DNA from: Polaromonas sp. JS666 | GTDB lineage: Bacteria > Pseudomonadota > Gammaproteobacteria > Burkholderiales > Burkholderiaceae_C | Assembly (NCBI RefSeq): GCF_000013865.1 | Contig: NC_007948.1 | Coordinates: 1,674,001 to 1,738,000, forward strand | Direction: 5' to 3' | Length of the DNA: 64,000 bases | Shown: in pieces, positions 8,571-17,678 of the stretch | Layout of the letters: each line of letters begins with the position of its first letter | Numbering within the stretch: position 1 is the first letter of the stretch | Notes under the pieces: model-generated | Seen by the model: the letters and a program-made list of their open reading frames with translations, nothing else | What the model was told of the DNA's origin: nothing | Database searches by the model: none | Program-made: the position numbers and the translations under genes

Positions 8571-9998
8571 ATGTCCAGCATTAACTACAGCGAAAAGATT
8601 CCCAACAACGTCAACTTGAGCGAAGACCGCACGCTGCAGCGTGCGCTCGAACAGTGGCAGCCCAATTTCATCAACTGGTGGGACGACATTGGTCCCGAAG
8701 GTTCGACCAACTCGGACGTCTACCTGCGGACTGCCGTGAGCGTGGACCCGCAAGGCTGGGCCCAGTTTGGCCATGTGAAGATGCGCGACTACCGCTGGGG
8801 TATCTTCCTCAACCCGGGCGAAACCGACCGTACCATCCACTTTGGCGATCACAAGGGTGAAAAGGCCTGGCAGGACATTCCTGGTGAATACCGTGCCAAC
8901 CTGCGCCGCATCATCGTCACGCAGGGCGACACCGAGCCAGCATCTGTCGAGCAGCAGCGCCACCTCGGCCTGACCGCCCCCAGCATGTATGACCTGCGCA
9001 ACCTCTACCAGATCAACGTCGAGGAAGGCCGCCACCTGTGGGCCATGGTCTATTTGCTGCACAAGCATTTTGGCCGCGATGGCCGCGATGAAGCCGAGGG
9101 CCTGCTGGAGCGCCGTAGCGGTGACGCCAACAACCCGCGCATCCTGGGCGCCTTCAACGAAGCGACGCCAGACTGGCTGAGTTTCTTCATGTTCACCTAT
9201 TTCACCGACCGCGATGGCAAGTTCCAGCTGTGCGCGCTGGCGGAAAGCGCTTTTGACCCGCTGGCCCGCACGACCAAGTTCATGCTGACCGAAGAAGCGC
9301 ACCACATGTTCGTGGGCGAAAGCGGCATTTCCCGCGTCATCCAGCGCACCTCGCAGAAGATGAACGAACTCAAGACCGACGACGTGGCCAAGCTGCGCGC
9401 CGCCGGCGTGATCGACTTGCCGACCATCCAGCGCTATATCAATTTCCATTACAGCGTCACGATTGACCTGTTTGGTGCCGATGAGTCCAGCAATGCCGCC
9501 ACTTTCTACAGCACCGGCCTGAAAGGCCGCTACGAAGAAGGCAAGCGCGTGGATGACCATGCGCTCAAGGGCCAGACCTACAAGGTGCTCGAAGCACGCA
9601 ATGGCGAGCTGGTGGAAAAAGAAGTGCCGATGCTCAACGCGCTCAATGAAGTGCTGCGCGACGACTACATCAAGGACTCGGTGGCCGGTGTCGAGCGCTG
9701 GAACAAGGTGCTTGAAAAAGCGGGGATTTCCGTCAAACTCAGGGTGCCGCACAAGGCTTTTCACCGCAACATCGGCGCGCTGGCAGGCGTCAAGGTGTCG
9801 CCGGATGGCCGCGTGGTGTCCGAAGCCGAATGGAATGCCTCGGTGGGCCAATGGTTGCCCAGCAACGAAGACCGCGCTTACGTCGCCAGCCTGATGGGCC
9901 GTGTGGTCGAACCAGGCAAGTTTGCCAACTGGATTGCGCCGCCTGTCATGGGCATCAACCGCCAGCCGGTGGACTTCGACTACGTCCGTTTTAACTGA
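8571..9998 (+). CDS. boxB: Benzoyl-CoA 2,3-epoxidase oxygenase subunit BoxB
   Basis: A 475-residue class I diiron oxygenase that inserts one oxygen atom into benzoyl-CoA to give the 2,3-epoxide, with electrons from BoxA. With MSSINYS as start, the iron ligands known in Azoarcus BoxB map to Glu122, Glu152 and His155 (in EEGRH), Asp213, Glu242 and His245 (in EEAHH). All are present, so the enzyme should be active. Two adjacent ATGs exist at 8568 and 8571; GGAG at 8561 spaces better to the second. It lies between boxC and boxA, as in other box clusters. Confidence 0.95.
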   Translation: MSSINYSEKIPNNVNLSEDRTLQRALEQWQPNFINWWDDIGPEGSTNSDVYLRTAVSVDPQGWAQFGHVKMRDYRWGIFLNPGETDRTIHFGDHKGEKAWQDIPGEYRANLRRIIVTQGDTEPASVEQQRHLGLTAPSMYDLRNLYQINVEEGRHLWAMVYLLHKHFGRDGRDEAEGLLERRSGDANNPRILGAFNEATPDWLSFFMFTYFTDRDGKFQLCALAESAFDPLARTTKFMLTEEAHHMFVGESGISRVIQRTSQKMNELKTDDVAKLRAAGVIDLPTIQRYINFHYSVTIDLFGADESSNAATFYSTGLKGRYEEGKRVDDHALKGQTYKVLEARNGELVEKEVPMLNALNEVLRDDYIKDSVAGVERWNKVLEKAGISVKLRVPHKAFHRNIGALAGVKVSPDGRVVSEAEWNASVGQWLPSNEDRAYVASLMGRVVEPGKFANWIAPPVMGINRQPVDFDYVRFN

Positions 9999-10077
9999 TC
10001 TCCCCCAGCAAGGAAGATCATGCAGGGGGCACTTGGCGCCTCCTGCATGCCAATCAAGCCGATGACCGGGAACCGCC

Positions 10078-11358
10078 ATGGATATGACCGAAATACACGT
10101 TATCAAGCAGCACCTGATTGATCCCGAAATCTGCATCCGCTGCAACACCTGCGAAGCCATCTGCCCGGTTCAGGCCATCACGCACGATTCACGCAACTAC
10201 GTGGTCGATGCCGAAAAATGCAATCTCTGCATGGCCTGCATATCCCCGTGCCCGACCGGCTCGATTGACAACTGGCGCACCATGCCGCGCATCAAGGCCT
10301 ACAGCCTCACCGAGCAACTGGGCTGGGACGAGTTGCCCCCCGAACTCACCCCGGAAGAACTTGCGGCCGAGGGCGTGGTCCCCGGTGCGATGCCCGAGAT
10401 CGAACCGGTGGCGCCTTCACTGCCGGCTGCGGTCAGTGGCGAGACGGCCTTCAACAGTGCGCAGTACGGCGCCACAATGCCGCCCTGGTCGGCGGCGCAC
10501 GGCTACACCAACCTGTACGGCGCCAAGGCGGCTGAAAAATTCATCACGGCCACGGTGGTTGGCAATGTGCGCGTCACCGAAGTAGGCAAGGAGTACGACA
10601 CCCACCACATCGTGCTCGACTTTGGCAGCATGCCCTTCCCGGTGCTTGAAGGCCAGTCGATCGGCATTTTGCCGCCGGGAACCGACGAAGCGAGCAAACC
10701 GCACTATGCCAGGCAGTATTCGATTGCGAGCCCGCGCAACGGCGAGCGGCCCGGTTACAACAATGTGTCGCTCACCATCAAGCGCGTGCTGCAAGACCAC
10801 CAGGGCAACGCGGTGCGCGGTGTCGGGTCGAACTACATGTGTGACCTGCAGATCGGCGACAAGGTGCAGGTGATCGGCCCGTTCGGCACCAGCTTCCTGA
10901 TGCCCAACCACCCGCGGTCGAACATCGTGATGATTTGCACCGGCACGGGCAGCGCACCCATGCGCGCCATGACCGAATGGCGTCGCCGGCTGCGGCAATC
11001 GGGCAAGTTTGAAGGGGGCAAGCTGATGCTGTTCTTTGGCGCACGCACCAAGGAGGAGTTGCCGTATTTTGGCCCGCTCCAGACCCTGCCCAAGGATTTC
11101 ATCGACATCAACTTCGCTTTTTCGCGCACGCTGGAGCAACCCAAGCGCTACGTGCAGGATGCGATGCGCGAGCGGGCCGCCGACCTGGGCGTCTTGCTCA
11201 AAGACCCTAACACCTACTTCTATGTGTGTGGACTCAAGAGCATGGAAGAGGGCGTGGTGCTGGCCTTGCGCGATGTGGCGCAGCAGGCTGGCCTGTCGTG
11301 GGAAACGGTGGGTGCGGCCCTGAAACAGGAAGGTCGGCTCCATCTTGAAACCTACTGA
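10078..11358 (+). CDS. boxA: Benzoyl-CoA 2,3-epoxidase reductase subunit BoxA
   Basis: A 426-residue iron-sulfur flavoprotein that passes electrons from NADPH to BoxB. The N-terminus carries two 4Fe-4S ferredoxin motifs, [12 protein letters not shown] and [12 protein letters not shown]. After a linker comes a ferredoxin-NADP reductase module with the FAD motif RQYSIAS (about 218-224) and the nucleotide-binding stretch [14 protein letters not shown]. The C-terminus ends HLETY, as usual for this reductase fold. The start at 10078 has GGGAA upstream; MTEIHV at 10084 is an alternative. Confidence 0.95.
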   Translation: MDMTEIHVIKQHLIDPEICIRCNTCEAICPVQAITHDSRNYVVDAEKCNLCMACISPCPTGSIDNWRTMPRIKAYSLTEQLGWDELPPELTPEELAAEGVVPGAMPEIEPVAPSLPAAVSGETAFNSAQYGATMPPWSAAHGYTNLYGAKAAEKFITATVVGNVRVTEVGKEYDTHHIVLDFGSMPFPVLEGQSIGILPPGTDEASKPHYARQYSIASPRNGERPGYNNVSLTIKRVLQDHQGNAVRGVGSNYMCDLQIGDKVQVIGPFGTSFLMPNHPRSNIVMICTGTGSAPMRAMTEWRRRLRQSGKFEGGKLMLFFGARTKEELPYFGPLQTLPKDFIDINFAFSRTLEQPKRYVQDAMRERAADLGVLLKDPNTYFYVCGLKSMEEGVVLALRDVAQQAGLSWETVGAALKQEGRLHLETY

Positions 11359-11365
11359 GCGATAG

Positions 11366-11412
11366 GCAAAGCAATAAGCAAAGCAATAAGCAACAAGCTC
11401 GCAATAAGCAGC
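11366..11412. repeat. Short tandem repeat downstream of boxA
   Basis: The 12-base unit GCAATAAGCAAA occurs at 11371 and again, with one change, at 11383. A further GCAATAAGCA starts at 11401. The stretch lies just after the boxA stop. No function is visible. Confidence 0.5.
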
Positions 11413-11476
11413 TCCCCACCCACTTTTTTTGCCGGTAAGAAGGCCTATTGATGTTTCCGTAACTCATGACACCACA

Positions 11477-11550
11477 CCGTTCGGGCTGAGCCTGGCCTGT
11501 CCTGAGCTTGTCGAAGTGGCGAAGCCCTTCGACAGGCTCAGGGCGAACGG
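11477..11550. repeat. REP-like extragenic palindrome
   Basis: A long imperfect hairpin. The left arm starts CCGTTCGGGCTGAGCCTG and contains CCTGAGCTTGTCGAAG; the right arm contains CTTCGACAGGCTCAGG and ends GCGAACGG. Elements with TTCGACAGGCTCAGG cores are common between genes in proteobacteria. It separates boxA from the beta-oxidation genes and may terminate or stabilise the boxCBA transcript. Confidence 0.75.
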
Positions 11551-11618
11551 TAGCGAAGTGCCTGTCAAGATTTATGAAAGTCTCCATAGCGCCTTCCGGC
11601 AACCGTTCGAGTCATGCC

Positions 11619-12404
11619 ATGAAAAATCTGACCCTCTCATCCCGCGCCCCCGGCGTGGCTCAAGTCACCATGTCCCGCCCGGCGGTGTTCAACGCCTTTG
11701 ACGAGGCGATGATCACTGAACTGGAAACGGCCTTCACCCAGCTTGCGGCCGATCCGGCCGTGCGCGTGATCGTGCTGGCGGGCGAAGGCCGGCATTTCAG
11801 CGCCGGTGCCGATCTGCAATGGATGCAGCGCGCCAGCACCGCCTCCCGCGAATGGAACCTGGACGATGCGCGCCGCTTTGCCGGCATGCTGGCGTGCATT
11901 GAGTCGTGCCCCAAGCCCACGGTGGCAAGGGTGCAGGGCGCGGCGTTGGGTGGCGGCGTGGGCCTGGTCTGCGCCTGCGACCTGGCGATTGCGGCCGACA
12001 ACGCCAGCTTCGCGGTCAGCGAGGCGAGGTTCGGCATCTTGCCCGCGGTGATCGGCCCCTATGTGGTCAACGCGGTGGGCAGGCGCCACGCCAGGCGCCT
12101 GGCGCTGACGACCACGCGCATCCCTGCCGCCGAGGCACTGGCCATCGGGCTGGTGCAGCAGGTGGTTGGGCTGGACGCGCTCGATGCGGCGCTGGATGCC
12201 GCCATTGCCGAGCTGCTGGTCGGCGGGCCAGGCGCACAGCGTGAAATCAAGCAGCTGTTTGCCCAGCTTGAAGTCGGGCCGATCACGAATGAGGTGCGCG
12301 AGTTGACCGCGCAAACGATCAGCCGCGTGCGGGGTACCGACGAGGCCCGCGAAGGCTTTGCGGCCTTTCTGGGAAAGCGGCCACCGAACTGGATGGCGCA
12401 ATGA
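11619..12404 (+). CDS. Enoyl-CoA hydratase/isomerase (crotonase family)
   Basis: A 261-residue crotonase. The oxyanion-hole segments are GRHFSAGADLQWM and VQGAALGGGVGLVCACDLAIA, and the region FAVSEARFGILPAVI follows. The start ATG at 11619 (MKNLTLSS) fits the family length; upstream codons in frame run through the REP-like palindrome and are not coding. It is the first of three overlapping genes probably needed after BoxD, for shift of the double bond or hydration of dehydroadipyl-CoA. Residues SEARFGI resemble hydratases such as methylglutaconyl-CoA hydratase, so the exact substrate is uncertain. Confidence 0.85.
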   Translation: MKNLTLSSRAPGVAQVTMSRPAVFNAFDEAMITELETAFTQLAADPAVRVIVLAGEGRHFSAGADLQWMQRASTASREWNLDDARRFAGMLACIESCPKPTVARVQGAALGGGVGLVCACDLAIAADNASFAVSEARFGILPAVIGPYVVNAVGRRHARRLALTTTRIPAAEALAIGLVQQVVGLDALDAALDAAIAELLVGGPGAQREIKQLFAQLEVGPITNEVRELTAQTISRVRGTDEAREGFAAFLGKRPPNWMAQ

Positions 12405-13936
12405 CCATGAACTCGACAGTCAACAAGCTCGACGAGGCGCCCCTGCTGGTGGTCGGCGCCGGTGTCATGGGGGTCGGTATTGCGCAGGTGGCGGCACAGG
12501 CCGGTCATGCGGTGATGCTTTACGACGCCCGCGAAGGCGCGGCTGCCGAAGCGAAAACCAAGCTGGCCAAGAGCCTTGATGCACTGGTCGCGAAAGGCAA
12601 GCTGACGGCACAAGGCGTGTCGCAAACGCTGTCGCGCATTGAGGCCATCGCCTCGCTGGCAGCGGCTGCCCCAGCGCGGCTGGTGATCGAAGCCATCGTC
12701 GAAAAGCTCGACGTCAAACGCGGACTGTTCCAGCAGCTCGAAGCCATCGTGGCCGCCGATTGCGTGCTCGCCACCAACACCTCGTCGATCTCGGTCACGG
12801 CCATTGCCAATGGCCTGCAACATCCGGCGCGCTTGGTCGGTATGCACTTTTTTAATCCGGTGCCGCAGATGCGGCTGGTCGAGGTGGTCTCGGGCCTGCA
12901 GACCGACCCGGCGGTGGCGGCGCTCATTTTTGACCTGGCCGGCGTCTGGGGCAAGGTGGCAGTGCATGCGCGCTCGACGCCGGGTTTCATCGTCAACCGC
13001 ATCGCCCGGCCCTTTTACGCCGAAACGCTGGCACTGCTGCAGGAGCAGGCTGCCACGCCTGCGGTGCTCGATGCCTGTCTGCGTGCCGTCGGGTTTCGCA
13101 TGGGCCCCTGCGCCTTGATGGACCTGATTGGCCACGACACCAATTTTGCGGTGACCAGTTCGGTCTATGAGGCTAATTTCTACGACAAGCGCTTTGCGCC
13201 GTCACTGGTACAGCGTGAGCTCGTCGACGGTGGTTTGCTGGGGCGCAAGTCGGGCCGCGGTTTTTACGACTACACCGCGGGTGCCGTTCAACCCGGGAAC
13301 ACCGATTTCGCACCGGTGCCTCTACCTGTCGCACCAGTCGCGCAATCCTTGTGCGTGCAGGGAGTTGGGCCGGTGGCCGAGCGACTGGTTGCGGCACTGG
13401 CGCAGGCCGGCCGCGCTTTTGCGCGCGATGAAAGCAGTGACTGGGTCGGGCTGGCGATAGTCGCTGACGGTGCCGAACTGCGGCTGACTGACGGCAGGCC
13501 GGCTTCGCAGCTGGGCGCTGAAGTGGCCGTGTTTGACCTGCCGGTGTCCAGCGAGACCGGCATCGCGCTGGCCTGGGCGCCGTCCTCGCGTGCCTCCGCG
13601 GGGTGGTGTGCCGCCGCCGCCACCTGGCTGCAGGCGCTGGGCTTCAGCCCGCAGCGCATCGCCGATGTCCCGGGTCTGGTGGTGGCGCGCACCCTCGCGA
13701 TGCTGATCAATGAAGCGGCCGATGCGGTGCTGCACGGGGTGTGCACGCCGGAGGGCGCCGACGCCGCCATGAAGCTGGGAGTTAATTACCCAGCCGGGCC
13801 CTTTGAGTGGCTGGCGCAATGGGAAACCCGCAACGTCATTGGCTGTTTAGACGCGCTGGACGCGCATTACCGTGGCGAGCGCTACCGCGTCAGCCCCTGG
13901 CTGCGCCAACGGGCCTGGCAGGAGGGTGTGCAATGA
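12401..13936 (+). CDS. 3-hydroxyacyl-CoA dehydrogenase (PaaH-type)
   Basis: A 511-residue NAD-dependent dehydrogenase, probably oxidising 3-hydroxyadipyl-CoA to 3-oxoadipyl-CoA. The N-terminal Rossmann motif VVGAGVMGVGIAQ is followed by the signature HFFNPVPQMRLVEVV and GFIVNRI. A second, C-terminal 3HCDH domain (VVARTLAMLINEAADAV) makes it longer than the about 280-residue single-domain forms and similar to PaaH/PaaC of phenylacetate degradation. The start ATG overlaps the previous stop (ATGA), and the stop overlaps the next start, so all three genes are tightly coupled. Confidence 0.9.
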   Translation: MTMNSTVNKLDEAPLLVVGAGVMGVGIAQVAAQAGHAVMLYDAREGAAAEAKTKLAKSLDALVAKGKLTAQGVSQTLSRIEAIASLAAAAPARLVIEAIVEKLDVKRGLFQQLEAIVAADCVLATNTSSISVTAIANGLQHPARLVGMHFFNPVPQMRLVEVVSGLQTDPAVAALIFDLAGVWGKVAVHARSTPGFIVNRIARPFYAETLALLQEQAATPAVLDACLRAVGFRMGPCALMDLIGHDTNFAVTSSVYEANFYDKRFAPSLVQRELVDGGLLGRKSGRGFYDYTAGAVQPGNTDFAPVPLPVAPVAQSLCVQGVGPVAERLVAALAQAGRAFARDESSDWVGLAIVADGAELRLTDGRPASQLGAEVAVFDLPVSSETGIALAWAPSSRASAGWCAAAATWLQALGFSPQRIADVPGLVVARTLAMLINEAADAVLHGVCTPEGADAAMKLGVNYPAGPFEWLAQWETRNVIGCLDALDAHYRGERYRVSPWLRQRAWQEGVQ

Positions 13937-14733
13937 GCCGCAGAATCGACATCGCGCCCCATCTGCATGCGGAGATCGGCGACAACGGCGTGGCTGAACT
14001 GGTGTTGGGTCCCGAGGGTGGCATGCCCACCACCGACGCCCAGGGTCATGCCGCGCTTGGCACCGTCTGGGCGCAGCTGGCGGCCGAGCCCGGCGTGCGC
14101 TGCATCCTGGTGCGCAGTGTCGGCAAGGGCTTTTGCGCGGGCGGCACGCTCGACCTCGTGCAGGACATGCTGGGCAGCGAATCCGCACGCCTGCGCGTGA
14201 TGCGGGAAGGCCGCGCCATCGTGCAGGGCATGATCGACTGTGATGTGCCCATCGTCACGGCCATCAACGGCGCGGCGGTAGGCGCGGGTGCGGCGGTGGC
14301 CTTGCTGGCCGATGTGTCCATCGCGGGCCACAAAGCCAAAATCATCGACGGCCACACCAAACTCGGCGTGGCCGCCGGCGATCATGCCGCGCTCATCTGG
14401 CCCTTGCTGTGCGGCATGGCCCGTGCCAAGTACCACTTGCTGATGTGTTCCACGCTCGACGGCATTGAGGCCGAACGCATCGGCCTGGTCAGCCTGGCGG
14501 TGCCCGACGACCAGTTGCTGGACAAGGCGCGTGAGGTGGCCCGCACGCTGGCCGCCGGCAGCCCCACGGCATTGGCTTTCACCAAGCGCAGCCTGAACCA
14601 CTGGCTGCGCGCGGCCTGGCCCGCCTTCGAGCATTCCCTGGCGCTGGAGATGCTGGGCTTTGCCGGCGCCGACGCGCGTGAGGGCTTCGCGGCACTGAAC
14701 GAAAAACGTGCACCGCGCTTCGCCCCGGACTGA
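13933..14733 (+). CDS. Enoyl-CoA hydratase/isomerase (PaaG-like crotonase)
   Basis: A 266-residue crotonase with the segments GKGFCAGGTLDLVQ and AINGAAVGAGAAVALLADVSIA. The region KIIDGHTKLGVAAGDHAALIWPLL is typical of a subgroup often found in aromatic degradation clusters. The start ATG overlaps the dehydrogenase stop by four bases. With the first crotonase it would supply both isomerase and hydratase steps for dehydroadipyl-CoA; which does which is not decidable from the sequence. Confidence 0.85.
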   Translation: MSRRIDIAPHLHAEIGDNGVAELVLGPEGGMPTTDAQGHAALGTVWAQLAAEPGVRCILVRSVGKGFCAGGTLDLVQDMLGSESARLRVMREGRAIVQGMIDCDVPIVTAINGAAVGAGAAVALLADVSIAGHKAKIIDGHTKLGVAAGDHAALIWPLLCGMARAKYHLLMCSTLDGIEAERIGLVSLAVPDDQLLDKAREVARTLAAGSPTALAFTKRSLNHWLRAAWPAFEHSLALEMLGFAGADAREGFAALNEKRAPRFAPD

Positions 14734-14949
14734 TTCGGCATGAAATTCGCCGGGTAATTCGCCGAGTTCCAGACCGGGCAGATTCTTCAGGCCGGATCCA
14801 AGATCCCGCGGCGGTATGACTGGCGAGCCGCCACGGTCAGGACTAAACTGACGGATCGGCCGGCCTGTCGGCGTTCACACTCGCCGCTGGCCATTGGCCG
14901 TGCACATCGTGTGGCCCTTGATGTCATGCTGAATGCCCTGGTGATGGTC

Positions 14950-15681
14950 ATGGCGAGTTTTCGCTTCTACGAGGAGCTCAATGAGTTTCTCGCGCCTGAG
15001 CGGCGCGGGCGCGAGTTCGCCTGCCCCTGCGCGCGGGCGGCGACCACCAAGCACATGATTGAAGCGCTGGGTGTACCGCACACCGAGGTCGAACTGGTGC
15101 TGGTCAACGGCGAGTCGGTCGGCTTCGACCGCCAGCTGCGCGAGGGCGATCGTGTGGCCGTGTACCCGAAGTTCGAGGCGCTCGATGTCACGCCGCTGCT
15201 GCGCGTGCGTGGGCAGACTTTGCGCGTGACGCGCTTCGTCGCCGATGCGCATCTGGGCGGACTGGCTCACTTGCTGCGCATGGCCGGCTTCGATACCCTG
15301 TACGACAACCATTTTCGCGATGAGGAGATCGAACGCATCGCCGCTGAACAGGGGCGGATCGTCCTGACGCGGGATCGCGACCTGCTCAAGCGCCGCACCA
15401 TCACCCATGGCTGCTACGTGCATGCACTGCGAACGGAGCTGCAGTTGCGCGAAATTTTCGGGCGGCTCGACCTGGCGCGCAGTGCACGGCCATTCACGCT
15501 GTGCCTGCATTGCAATGCGCCCTTGCATGCGATCGAGAAGATGCGGGTCGCGACCATGCTGCCGCCGCAAGTGCGTGAGCACTACCAGCGCTTCAGCGCC
15601 TGCGATGTATGCCATCGCGTGTTCTGGGAAGGGTCGCACTGGCGGCGCATGCGTTTGATGCTGGACGGCTTGTTGTCATGA
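14950..15681 (+). CDS. Mut7-C RNase domain protein with N-terminal ubiquitin-like domain
   Basis: A 243-residue protein with two domains. Residues 1 to about 80 match the Mut7-C ubiquitin-like fold (MASFRFYEELNEFL, then LVNGESVGFDRQLREGDRVAVYP). The rest is a Mut7-C PIN-type nuclease domain (FVADAHLGGLAHLLRMAGFDT, then ILTRDRDLL written here as IVLTRDRDLL). A C-terminal zinc site is formed by CLHC and CDVC. The start at 14950 matches the domain start; in-frame ATG 14944 and GTG 14911 are alternatives. The cellular role is unknown. It stands alone between the catabolic cluster and membrane protein genes. Confidence 0.8.
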   Translation: MASFRFYEELNEFLAPERRGREFACPCARAATTKHMIEALGVPHTEVELVLVNGESVGFDRQLREGDRVAVYPKFEALDVTPLLRVRGQTLRVTRFVADAHLGGLAHLLRMAGFDTLYDNHFRDEEIERIAAEQGRIVLTRDRDLLKRRTITHGCYVHALRTELQLREIFGRLDLARSARPFTLCLHCNAPLHAIEKMRVATMLPPQVREHYQRFSACDVCHRVFWEGSHWRRMRLMLDGLLS

Positions 15682-15812
15682 CGGCGGCAGCAAACCTTTT
15701 TACAAGGCCAGCCGAAACGTGCCCAGCCTGCTGTCGTGTCGCCTGAGCCCGTCGTTGCAGGCATGAACGCTCAGGCCCCACCGTAGGCCCCACCGTAGGC
15801 ACAATTGGCAGC

Positions 15813-16472
15813 ATGCGCAAACACCTTTCTGAAACCACCGGCCCGCAGCGCCTGGGCTTTGGCTTGCTGGTTGGCTTGATCACTGCGGCGCTGCCTGTTC
15901 CTACGGGATGGCAGTTTCGCGGACTGCTGGGCTGGTGTGCGGGTGTTGCCGTCTATTTGTTGCTGGCCTGGTGGCTGTGTGTGCGTTTTGATGCCCAGCG
16001 CACGCGTGAGCGCGCCCAGGCGCAGGACGAACCGAATGTGGTGCTGTTCCTGTTGATGCTGCTGGCCACCCTGGCCTGCGTGGCGGCCATCATCGCCATG
16101 ATGCAGCAGACCCGGGACCTGTCCGGCTTGCAGCGCACACTGCATGTTGCGCTGTCCATGGGGGCGCTGGCGACCTCCTGGCTGTTCATCCAGACCATGT
16201 TCGCGTTTCACTACGCACACCGTTACTACCAGGCGGAACAGCGCCAGCAGCCGGACCATGCCGGCCTGCAGTTCCCGGGTGGACTGGACCCGGACTATTT
16301 CGACTTTCTCTACTACGCTCACGTCGTCGGCATGACTTCGCAGGTGTCTGACGTGCAGGTGACGTCGCGCGACATGCGCCGCCTCACGCTGCTGCATAGT
16401 GTGCTGTCGTTTGGCTTCAACATGCTGATTCTCGCGCTCAGCATCAATGTGGTGGCCAGCGCCCTGCAGTAG
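15813..16472 (+). CDS. DUF1345 family membrane protein
   Basis: A 219-residue integral membrane protein with about five hydrophobic helices, for example FGLLVGLITAALPV, GVAVYLLLAWWLCV, VVLFLLMLLATLACVAAI and a C-terminal FGFNMLILALSINVVA. The conserved segment DPDYFDFLYYAHVVGMTSQVSDV identifies DUF1345. Function is unknown. The gene converges on the minus-strand genes that follow. Confidence 0.85.
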   Translation: MRKHLSETTGPQRLGFGLLVGLITAALPVPTGWQFRGLLGWCAGVAVYLLLAWWLCVRFDAQRTRERAQAQDEPNVVLFLLMLLATLACVAAIIAMMQQTRDLSGLQRTLHVALSMGALATSWLFIQTMFAFHYAHRYYQAEQRQQPDHAGLQFPGGLDPDYFDFLYYAHVVGMTSQVSDVQVTSRDMRRLTLLHSVLSFGFNMLILALSINVVASALQ

Positions 16473-16509
16473 AAGCCGCCAACGAAAGGCCTGCGAAGAA
16501 CGCGTGCCC

Positions 16510-16674
16510 TCAGTCCTCGTGCAGCCGCTTTTTCAGGGCCATCTTTTCATCGCGCCGGATGGCGGCCTGCGACTTGCGGTGGGCACCCGCCTTGCGCCGC
16601 GCAGCCGGCGCCACCAGCGGGTTTCTCGGCCTGACAGTCTTCAGCTTTAGTTTGGTTTTTCGCGCGGAGCTCAT
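16510..16674 (-). CDS. Small basic protein, translationally coupled to the EamA transporter gene
   Basis: A 54-residue, very Lys/Arg-rich protein starting MSSARKTKLKLKTVRPRNPL and ending KMALKKRLHED. Its ATG at 16674 overlaps the TGA of the EamA gene (ATGA). It has no signal peptide or membrane segment. The composition suggests nucleic acid or ribosome binding, but no family is recognised. The overlap and its codon use support a real gene. Confidence 0.6.
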   Translation of the reverse strand: MSSARKTKLKLKTVRPRNPLVAPAARRKAGAHRKSQAAIRRDEKMALKKRLHED

Positions 16675-17678
16675 GGCTTGGGTTGTTGTGTGCTCAACGG
16701 CTGTGCGCGCTGCAGCTTCAACAGCCCGGTCGACAGGGCCGTGCCGCACACAATCACGGCAGCGCATACCACCATCCAGGTTGTCACCGCTTCGCCGAGC
16801 AAGAGCACGCCATAGAGCACGGCAAACATCGGCACCACAAATGTTACCGACAGCGCACGCTGCGGCCCGGCGTTCTCGATCAACCGGAAAAACAGGATGT
16901 AGGCGAGCCCGGTGCACAGCACGCCGACGGCCAGCAGGGCCAGCCAGGCCGAGGTGCCCGGCATGCGCGCGGGCCACAGCCAGAGCGCCGGCAGGGCCAG
17001 GCCCAGCGTGGCGCCGATCTGGCTGCCTGCGGCCGTGACCAGCGGCGGCAGGCCGGACAGGTAGCGCTTGGTGTAGCTGGCCGAGACGCCGTAGCACACG
17101 CAGGCCAGCAGGCAGGCCAGCACGGCCCAGCCAGGCGCCACGCCCGAGGCGTCGGGCTTGAAGGTGGCTTTGTCCCAGGCCAGCATGGCCACGCCGGCAA
17201 AGCCGACGACCAGGCCCAGCACGCGCGAGACATTGGGTTTGTCCTTGAGCCAAGCCCAAGCGACCAGCGCGCCAAACATCGGCACGGTGGCGTTCAGAAT
17301 GGCCGAGAGCCCGGTGGTGATGGACAGCAGCGCAAACGAAAAGCACGCAAACGGAATGCCGGAGTTGAGCAGGCCGATGAAGAAAGTCCGCTTCCAGTTT
17401 TTCTTCAGTTCCGGCAGCAGGCCGCGCAGCCACACCATGGGCAGCAGGAAGAGGGCGGCAATCGCCACGCGCACGGCGGCGGTCGGCAGCGGGCCGAATT
17501 CCCCCGTGCTGATGCGCATGAAGAGAAAGGACGAACCCCAGATGGCCGCGAGCAGCACAAAATCGGTCAGCCAGCTTTTGGGTGCAGCCAGGGTCGCGGG
17601 TGATGCCGCGGATGGTGCCGCGGATGGTGCCGCGGATGATGCCGCGGATGATGCCAGCCCGGTGGTGGATGAGGTCAA
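16671..17678 (-). CDS. EamA/DMT family transporter
   Basis: A 335-residue drug/metabolite transporter superfamily protein with ten predicted helices in two EamA repeats; the first starts LAAIWGSSFLFMRI and the second GPCWPVLAC-like at AVLACLLACVCYGVSASYTKRY. Substrate unknown. The N-terminal tail is low complexity (Ser/Ala/Pro), encoded by a 12-base tandem repeat. The start overlaps the stop of ogt by four bases, so ogt, this gene and the small basic protein gene form one leftward unit. Confidence 0.85.
   Translation of the reverse strand: MTSSTTGLASSAASSAAPSAAPSAASPATLAAPKSWLTDFVLLAAIWGSSFLFMRISTGEFGPLPTAAVRVAIAALFLLPMVWLRGLLPELKKNWKRTFFIGLLNSGIPFACFSFALLSITTGLSAILNATVPMFGALVAWAWLKDKPNVSRVLGLVVGFAGVAMLAWDKATFKPDASGVAPGWAVLACLLACVCYGVSASYTKRYLSGLPPLVTAAGSQIGATLGLALPALWLWPARMPGTSAWLALLAVGVLCTGLAYILFFRLIENAGPQRALSVTFVVPMFAVLYGVLLLGEAVTTWMVVCAAVIVCGTALSTGLLKLQRAQPLSTQQPKP
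17601..17656. repeat. 12-base tandem repeat encoding the EamA N-terminal tail
   Basis: About 4.5 copies of TGRTGCCGCGGA, where R is G or A, lie inside the transporter gene. They encode the repeating Ser-Ala-Ala/Pro tail at residues about 8-28. Copy number could change by slippage without shifting the frame. Confidence 0.8.

Noticed and set aside
8367..10160. A 597-codon open frame on the minus strand opposite boxB and the end of boxC
   Set aside because: It mirrors well supported genes on the other strand, has no recognisable domain and reflects high-GC codon bias.
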